Assembly: GCA_944472155.2 (NCBI GenBank)
Contig: OX235271.1
Span: forward strand, 28,962,977-29,026,976
Origin: Trichobilharzia szidati
Lineage: Eukaryota; Platyhelminthes; Trematoda; Strigeidida; Schistosomatidae
Length of the DNA: 64,000 bases
Direction: 5' to 3'
Shown: positions 50,401-59,400 of the stretch, piece after piece
How positions within the stretch are numbered: the stretch's first letter is position 1
Layout of the letters: the number at the start of each line of letters is the position of its first letter
Position numbers and translations under genes: made by a program
Notes under the pieces: model-generated
What the model was told of the DNA's origin: nothing
The model's database searches: none
The model's input: the letters and a program-made list of their open reading frames with translations, nothing else

Positions 50401-53400
50401 ATGGTGATTGGCGCTGGATGTTGCTACTGCTGTTGTTTTTGTTGTTGGTTGGTTGGTTATTTTCATAACCTCCGTCTTGTCTATGTTCTACCATGTGAGT
50501 TAAGTAATCAACTGTAATTTCGATGAAAAAAAAGAAGATGAAGCTAGACTGATATTGTTAGATTGTTGCTCTGTGTGTCATGAGATAATTAGCGTTTGGA
50601 GAACTTTTCACTGATTAATTATTCAACGATGATAAAATCCGGGGATTTAGCAGTTCTAACAAGTTGTAAACAGGTATTATTCAAATAGCTTCTTAACCTT
50701 CTCCTTCTGGTCATCAGATATCCTCACTCACTGTAAATTTCGCTACCATTTTGATATTCACTGATCTCCTCCTTCTTTTTCTTTTCAACTTGTTTTTTGT
50801 TTTGTTTTTCTACAGGTTACATTTTTATGTCGTTCATCAAAAAGTCTATACAATACAAGTCGTTCACGGGGTACCCCTGGAGGTGTTTTTTCTACAGATC
50901 CACACTTAGCCACAGCTGGAAAGTTGAATCTTGTATCAAATGGTGATTTAGACATTGCTGATGTGAATTTAGCCGATATGGATCCAGAAGTGATACGGGT
51001 TAGTTGTTGACGACGTTTAGTAATTTCGTATTATACTTAGATTTTAAGTTCTGTATGAATTTTGATTCATTTCACTGTGGGTTTCATCAAAAACCGACAT
51101 CATTTAAGGAATTATGAAAAAACAAACAAACTTAGAACATTCTGAGTTCGACGCCTGGTGGTTGGGTTATTGATGTGTTATGCGGAAGAGTCCCAAACTA
51201 AAACAAAATGTCTGTCCAGCTCTGCTTGGGTTTTTTAATGGCTCAACATTGAAATGTTATGTTAATCAAATGTAGCGACCGCTTAACGATATATATATCA
51301 CTGATTAATTGGAATGAGTTGTTGGATTCCACTTACATCAATCAGTACTGCTTGCTGGTCAGATTGTCGAAGTGGTTTAAACACCAAACGTCTGTTTCAC
51401 TGACTTGCGGCCGAACTCATCATCTTTGTACTCGGTTCGACCCAGTTCAGAGAGTTGAATCAGTTCAGACTACCCGAATCCTGACTATCTAGTCGAATTC
51501 AATTCAACCGTAGCAATGGTTAGATGAACGAAAATAGCGTCGGGGACTATAAAATGTAAACCTTATTTAGTATGAGATTCTTGTAACTTAGTATAGTAGG
51601 AGGCGTTGCTGACAAGTAACATGCCACATGAGTACAACGCTAAATAGGAAAAAAACATAAGAAATGGAAGTGGGGGTATTTTGGTGACTGTTTATAATTT
51701 TGAAGGGCTAATACAAATGACGTCTGACGCCTACAACTGGACTAGTTGGACATTCAGTTCTACCTAGAGAACTGGAAAACCTTGATTTCAAACCTGTGGT
51801 GTACATGAGCTCCAGGATCCGAGTGGATCGAATGACGTATGAATTTGTTTTGGTCACCAGAAACCATGGGAATGTCGCTCCTGATGCTGCTCCAGCTCCT
51901 TGTGGATGCGACTTCAAGTCAAAGGCTCGGGAGTGATGGCAACGACTTGCTTTAATCTGAGCATCCTGGCAGTATCCCGGTCCTTGCTAAAACCAAGAGA
52001 TCTTGTGTGATACATCTCTTGTGTTTTAGTAATAATAATAATAGTTGCGACGTGGTTTTACATACTACAGTGGGATATGATTGGTGTTAATCCGAGATAC
52101 TTAATACATAAGTTGTGTATTAAAACCAATCCTATTACAATACTTGTCGGCAACAGTCTAAAAAATTCTAGTGTTGTTTTGCAGGGATTTGATTGGTTAC
52201 AGGATTTCATCATGAGCTGACGACATTGGTTAGAGAACCCTTGGAGAAAACCTGCAAGGAGTACTGGACAGCTGTTTCGTCCTAGTCTCTGAGATCCTGT
52301 AGAGCAGTACGCACCCACTGGGGTTCAAATTGAGGATCTACCATTTACAAGGCAAGCTCATAGACAACTAAGCCACTGGGACCCGATCCAGTAGTGGCCC
52401 ATGAATTGCAACATCTGCCAATGCACGATAATAGCGTGACCACTAGCCAATGTTCTTGGCGACTATTTCTCCTCACATCCGACCTGCTTTACCCCACTGT
52501 TCATGATGTCTCACTAGAATGAGCTTGGTTTTGTAACCGGAAGGTCCTCATTTCGAACCCCAGTGGATGAGGAGTCCCAAACTAGCATGAAATTGCTGTT
52601 CAGCACTCCCAGTGTAACAACAGAAGACAAGGGCCAGGCAACAGATAGTTTATTAAGGAAAATCAACACATATTTATAGATTTTAATGTACATTATTGTT
52701 GAATATTGTTAGTAGAAAATACAGTCTTTTGATTGGTTGTTTCTCACAGAAAGTTAACCTTGCATCTCTTTGTGGCTGTGTCAGATCATCCATATGCTAA
52801 CTGTATCCGCCTACGCAAAGCCTTTGTTCTCATTTTCTCACCACCATCCAATATTGGGGACATAAACATTGACGTCGATTACTGTCTACCAACTTTGGCT
52901 AGCAACCAGCTCTCACCACACCAGGTTTTCTAATGGTTCTCTAATCAATATCAGCTCATGATGAAATCCTGTAGCCAATAAAGATAGCTAAAATTCGGTA
53001 AATGATTGTATTTCGCAGCCACCTACTACTACTCAGTTCTTCATTTTATCTATCGTGAAGTGATATCTAACTCGATACATCAAGACTAACTTTGATTGGA
53101 CACTAGTTAACTGGTTTCATGTGTCTAGTCCTTTTCTTTTGGTGCAGACTGAATTCTATCAGTTGAGTTTGCAATGTGGTGGTGCCCATGCTAGGTGGCT
53201 CTTAACACTTTGGTGCACTTTGAATTGTTGATATTAGATGGTTGGAGGCACTCTGTGGGGGGAGCCTCCACAGCCTCAGGATGGTCGGGGGTGGGTGCCT
53301 TGCGCTGCGGGTTGGCCACTTTTCCTCACACCTCTTGAAATGCTCCCATATGACCAGGCGTCTTACATAGCCCCCTCCTGAGGAAGTCCTACTCGCTGCC

Positions 53401-56400
53401 TTCACGTGGCGGAGGTGTTTTTCACCAAAGTGAGAGGGCGAAGGCGGATGCCCGGCGCTCTTCACCGGGTCGACTGTCCATTGGATGACAGTCTAAGGGA
53501 GATGGCTAAACCCTGATTCCAAACCTCCAACGACTGGCGTGTGAAGCTCACTGGAGCTCACCGGCAGACGAATGGACAAAGGGCTTGTTGGATGTCGTGG
53601 ATGTCTGGCCCCATTCAAAAGGCGTATGAACCGAACTCCGGTCACCGGCTGTCAATGGATAGTGGACTCCTTACTCCACTCCTACTGCCTTGTAGGCCAC
53701 ACTTGGTTGTGTAAAGGCTAGAGCTGCACTCTCAAAGAAAAGGCCGAGCGATTCTGGGGACATCACTCGTACCAAATTCCCACGAAACTTCATGAACTCT
53801 CTTACAAACGGCTCTCATTCGAGATGTTCATGAAGCCGGCTCATCCTCCTGTAGGAGATAGCCGAAGTAAAGTAAAGTAAGTATTCTGTGGGGGGGGGGA
53901 AGCCTTAGACATCTAGGTTTTCTGAAACTCCTACAAGTTAACTAACAAATCTACTTCGACTTGATAATATTATTTATTCAGACGACAAATAGAAAACTCT
54001 ATCTGAATATGAATACTTTTCTGCTTGAAATAAATTGATATTTCTTAAAATGTTGTTCTGCAGGGATTTGATTGATTTTGAAGTTTGATCACGGATTGAT
54101 ATCAGTTAGAGATGTTTCGTCCTAGTTTGGGACTCTTCAATAGTATGCTCTCACAACACCACCACCACCGTGGATTGAACTCAGCACCTTTAGGTTATGA
54201 GGGAAGCTTGTTGACCATTGATTCATTCATCCAACCAGTGGGACAGAATTCAATAGTCCATTGTATTCTAACTGATGTCCATCCCTAATCTAACTTCAAT
54301 TCAATGTTCTCTTCTCCTCTGGCATTTTTGACTTCTTGTTGTTGTTGTTGCTAAACTTTTACTTCCAGCGTGAACTCAAACGTCTCTATACACAGATTGA
54401 ATTATACAAAACTAAGGCAATGAGAAAGGATAATCCTCATATTAGTAAACGTAGAGGTGGGAGGAAACAACGTCGGTATGTTTCTTTTACGCTTAAACAA
54501 TTTTTTTTCTCAACTATTTATTTGTGTATTTATGTAAACACTCAATTTATGAAATTTGAGACTTATAACCATTAGAAATGCGAGTGCCATTTCTGGATAA
54601 AATTATAATAATATGAAAAATGAATTTAAAAAGTTTATCGGCATTCAACGCTCAATATACCTGATTCTCTATGTCATTATTGTTATTGTTATTATTATTT
54701 ATTCCTTGTGTTCTGAGTGGAACATAGGCTTTTAGGGGTACATCTCCATTCGCACCCGGTTTTCAAAAATACTCCACTGTTATCCATAAGTGTTTATTCC
54801 TATTTCACAAGATCTCGATATCATCGTTGGATTCATGTCCAACTCGTCTCTGACCTTTCATGTCCAACTCGATGATCTGCCTGGTGTGTGATGTCACTTG
54901 AGTGCCTCCCGTTACATATTCGTTGAACAATAGGCTGGTTGGCTGGTGTGCTTTCAGATTTGGCGTATGCTTTCCAACCATCTGAGGTTCAGTACAAAGA
55001 CAGTGAAGACAGCTGTTGATGTGTGTTTATGAAGCCTGTGGGGAACGCCACCTAGTTTACCAGGTGTTTCTCGGCCCAGAAAATTGGGAAGACTGGGTCT
55101 CACGGAATTAGCAACTGTGTAGCGCGTAGAAAACAAACATATGGCTACTGAAACTTCAAAGCACAGTGAAAGCTTTAAGTGCCTCTGAAGTACATGCACT
55201 CGATTATTCATGATTGATAAGTAGTACTCATTCTCAAGTATTCTTGAATATCTCCTGTTGGAAAGGAAAGAGCAAGATAAGAAGGTGGTATTTCCATGTT
55301 AGATAAGTTTGTTTGAAATAACACACAGTGGATGCAGTATTAATAACTAGACTTTCCGAGCGATCTATCTCCCATGTTAAGTGGCATAATAGGGTGAGCA
55401 ATGTTGAGTGCTAGGTAAGGAGAGGAAATCAATCGACGAGGTTGTGAAGCTACGTCGACTGAGATGGTTAGGCCATGTTTTACGCATGCCTAGTCATCGC
55501 CTTACTCGACAATGGGCAATATTAGCTGATATATGGTCAGACTGGAAAAGAGAGAGCGGTGGTCAAACGAAAACATGGCTTTATCAGTCAATGAAATCCA
55601 CAACAGTTAATTTAAGCCAGACACGTAGGAAGGTGTAGACTTCCTGACTGACTGGTTGGGTTCCTCGGGACGGTAAAAACCAATGAAGGCTGAAGACAAT
55701 TGATGATATGGCTCAAAATCGTCGTTCTCAATGGCTGGCGCAGATGCAGATGATATTCCTAAGACAACTGATTGAAATATTTGTCTTCACATAATATTAG
55801 TGCTTTGGAAAATCTGCGTTGCAAGTGATCTGTCAAATGTGGCCAGGAGGAGTTAACGAAAGTTAGAAGAAATCCCGATGTCATGCAATTTACAATAGGA
55901 CCACTTAATACTGCACAATATACTTGTGACAGTTAGATAGACAGAAACAGTCAGCAGTTAGTGATCAAGTCTGAAGAATTTTCAAACTTTTTTGCAATAC
56001 TGAAATTGTTCGCTTGTAGAATACAACCAGGAACCGATTGTGAAACAAATAGGCAGGAAGAAATGGAGATGGATTGGCTGGCCATACTCTGAGGGAACCA
56101 TCAAGTGACATCACTAGACAAGCCATCACCCGAGTGGAACCCCAAAAGGGAAGCGGCGAGTTGGTTGTCGGTGCGATGGTGACATGGAGGAGGTCATGTG
56201 AAGAGGAGATGAAAACGTGTGGGCAGACATGGGGCCAGGTGAAGACTCTAGCAGAGAACCGAACGCAATGGAGACGCACGGCTGAAGCCCTATGTTCCTC
56301 TAGGAATTAAAGGAAAAAATAATAGTAATATAATAATAATAATAATAAACAATTCAACCAGTAATAGATTTGGTATTGATCTACTAAAATACCTATCCAG

Positions 56401-59400
56401 TGTCTCTATTCAGCTAGTTAGTAGTATGATCGTTTTGCTATCTTAAGCCTCACCTTTCTATATCCTCTGTTTGTCTAACTTCAAAATGTGCCAAGAAAGT
56501 TTTTATCTTGTTCTTATTGTTCGTTCCTTGTATTTCAAGTCAGACATCTCAGCTGCGTCTTGTTCCTGCAACCGCATCCAACTGACTTCACTACTGCCTG
56601 CCTACATCTCCTCCATGAGACCCTCGAGTCTCCATACCCATCAAATTGCTTCCCTTTCGGGTTCCACTTGACAGCCTGCCTGGCTTGTGGTACCAGTTTG
56701 CTGTCTCCTCAGCGTTTTCCACGTCTTTTCCATTTCTTTCTACATATTTTTTGTGGGTGGGGGGGGGGGCTGGTTGGTTGGCTGGTTCGTTTCTTATTGC
56801 TTCTTTATCCTTTCTGGCTGGCCGTCTGATTTTCAGTATCGAACTAGCGAAGTCAGCCAGCTATTGATGAAAGTCTGCAGTAGTAGTCTTTTTGAGATGT
56901 CAAATCTGTGAACCTTATAGAATCATTTACCTGATATTACTGTTAATGTTAAATAGTTTATACAATCAGATGACAGATTGCGTAATATCGTGGTAGAATA
57001 ATAATGGAGTTTAGCCTATGTCAATTTAGAATTTTGGTTCATCACTTCTGCCTACTTGCAACCCTATAAGTAGAATGTCTCATCAGAGTGAAATGCAAAA
57101 CAAGACATTTATGTTCAATCAGATCTCCCCAGGCTTTACTCTAGTACACACAACTTTGCAAACAAATATTAAACATACAATAACTAACCATAGGAGATGT
57201 GTTTCTGACACCTTGTATGAGCTGTCTGGTTATCCTATCAACATAACTGTCACCAACCATAGGAGCAGTTGGAATGATTAATGCACATGGATGGGGTAAA
57301 ACTAATTAGCTTGTTTTTTTTGGTTGAGTAACTACGGTATTTTTGAGTAGAAAGCTATTGGGCGAAAGTTTAGCGAATAGAATTTCGCCCTACTCGTTCT
57401 TCTCAGTGTCGCAGATTATAGGTTATTTGATGATAGTAATAATAATAATAATAATTTATTTCTTAAGTCCCTAGGAGAAAATAAGGCTTCAGCCGCACAT
57501 CTTTTTAACTTCACTCACTTCTCAACTATCGTTTCCAGTTGATTGTACAACTGTCCCTAACCTTTAGTTTCCTATTTCTATGATCTTCGTCGTGTCACAC
57601 TCGAAACCACAGCCGACTTGTTGCTTCCCATTCGGGTTCCACTCGAGGGCATGCTATGTGCTATACCTCAGTGGTCTCCTTCTATCTATGTCCAATCCGT
57701 CTCCATTTTCTTCTTTCAAATGTCTGAATGAGAAGTTTCGCCATATTAAAATGAATCGCCCAATCTTCTATGTTAAAGCACAGTACGGTTCGGATTATTC
57801 TAGATTGTCCGCACATTGACGTCGTTTTTTATAAAGGCATTTAACTTTTAGCACAAACTGATAGGTTTCAAGTTACAGATTTTAGTGTCTTAAAATGAGA
57901 CATTTTGGAAACCTAACCAACACTACATAGTAGTACTCCAGACCTTTATAAACCTCATCCAACAGTTATATGACGATGATCCCGCATTCTGAGCGATTCA
58001 CACCAGAAAACTCAGAGAAACCCTGGAAGTTAAGACAGGAGTCAGACGAGACTGCCTACTGTCGTCGATGATAGTCCTGAATATGTTGGACTGGATCATA
58101 CGGTGGGCCTAGGGAGTGAGAAGGAAGGAATACGATTGACCGACAAGAAGACTGTAAATGATTTGGACTTTGCAGGCTATTTATATTTAATGTCACAGAA
58201 ACTCGAAGATTTACAGTCGAAAAAACAACAAATGGGGAGAAGATATACAGGTAGCGAAGACAGGACTCCAAGTGAACATAGAGCTAGCCGACAGAGGTGA
58301 TGAAGATGACCAACCATCAAAAACAGGCACGAATTACTACCATCATCAGCAGGCGAAATCTGAAGGAGGCCACCACTTTCACTTACCTCACCTGAGAAGC
58401 ATCGTTTCAACTACAGGTGGCGACACGAATGAGAATATTAAAGCCAGCCAGGATCGGAAAGGCAGGAAAGACTTTTATAATTACTCTGAAATCAGTTTGG
58501 AACTTTACTGTTCTAAGCATAAAGAACAAAATTCGGATTTTGAACACTAACGTCAAGTCAGTCAGTTCTTGTTTTGATAAATCAAAGACTTGATGTGTCA
58601 CCGGAAGCATTTCCAACAGGTGACGACAGACGGTTATAAACATTTGCCCCTTTCGCTTGATAACGAAGATCAGATAGCTGACCAGAAGGGATGAGCAGGC
58701 AAAAAAGGAAAACTCTAGCAGCGAACCAGCCAAACAAATGTGTCGACGAAAATGGGGATTATATCAGACACACACTGAGGAGACTGTCAAGTAAGTTCAC
58801 GCACCAGTCGTCATTCGAGTGGAACCTGAACGGGAAAAGACGAGTTGGGCTTATGTCCATGGTCGTTTTTCGATATAGAACTTTGCACATATGTGTGGCA
58901 GTTCAAGTAGCCACACTCCATGTAGCACACAAAGCAAGAGAAGAAAGTAGGAGAAATGCATAATATAGACAGTAAACAGAGGTGTGAGACAAAGGAATAG
59001 TAATAACGAAGAACAAAACAGTTTCATTGGAGATCATGAGTCACAAGGAGTGGATGCATCTGCGCCATTACTGGGAACGATTTTGAGCCATGTCACCAAT
59101 TGTTTCCAACCATTGGCTTTTACCGTCCTGAGGACCCCAACCACTGAGGAAGTCTACACCTTCCTATGTGGCTTGCTTAAATTAACTGTTGTATATTTCA
59201 TTGACTGGTGCCATGTTTTCGTTTGACCACCGCTAGCTCTTTTCCAGCCTGACCCTATATCAGCTAACATTTCCCATTGTCGAGGAAGGCGATGATTAGG
59301 CATACGTAACACATGTCCTAACCATCTCAGTCGATGTAATTTCACAGTCTCGTCGATTGATTTCCCCTCCTTACCTAGCACTCGACGCCTAACCTCAATA

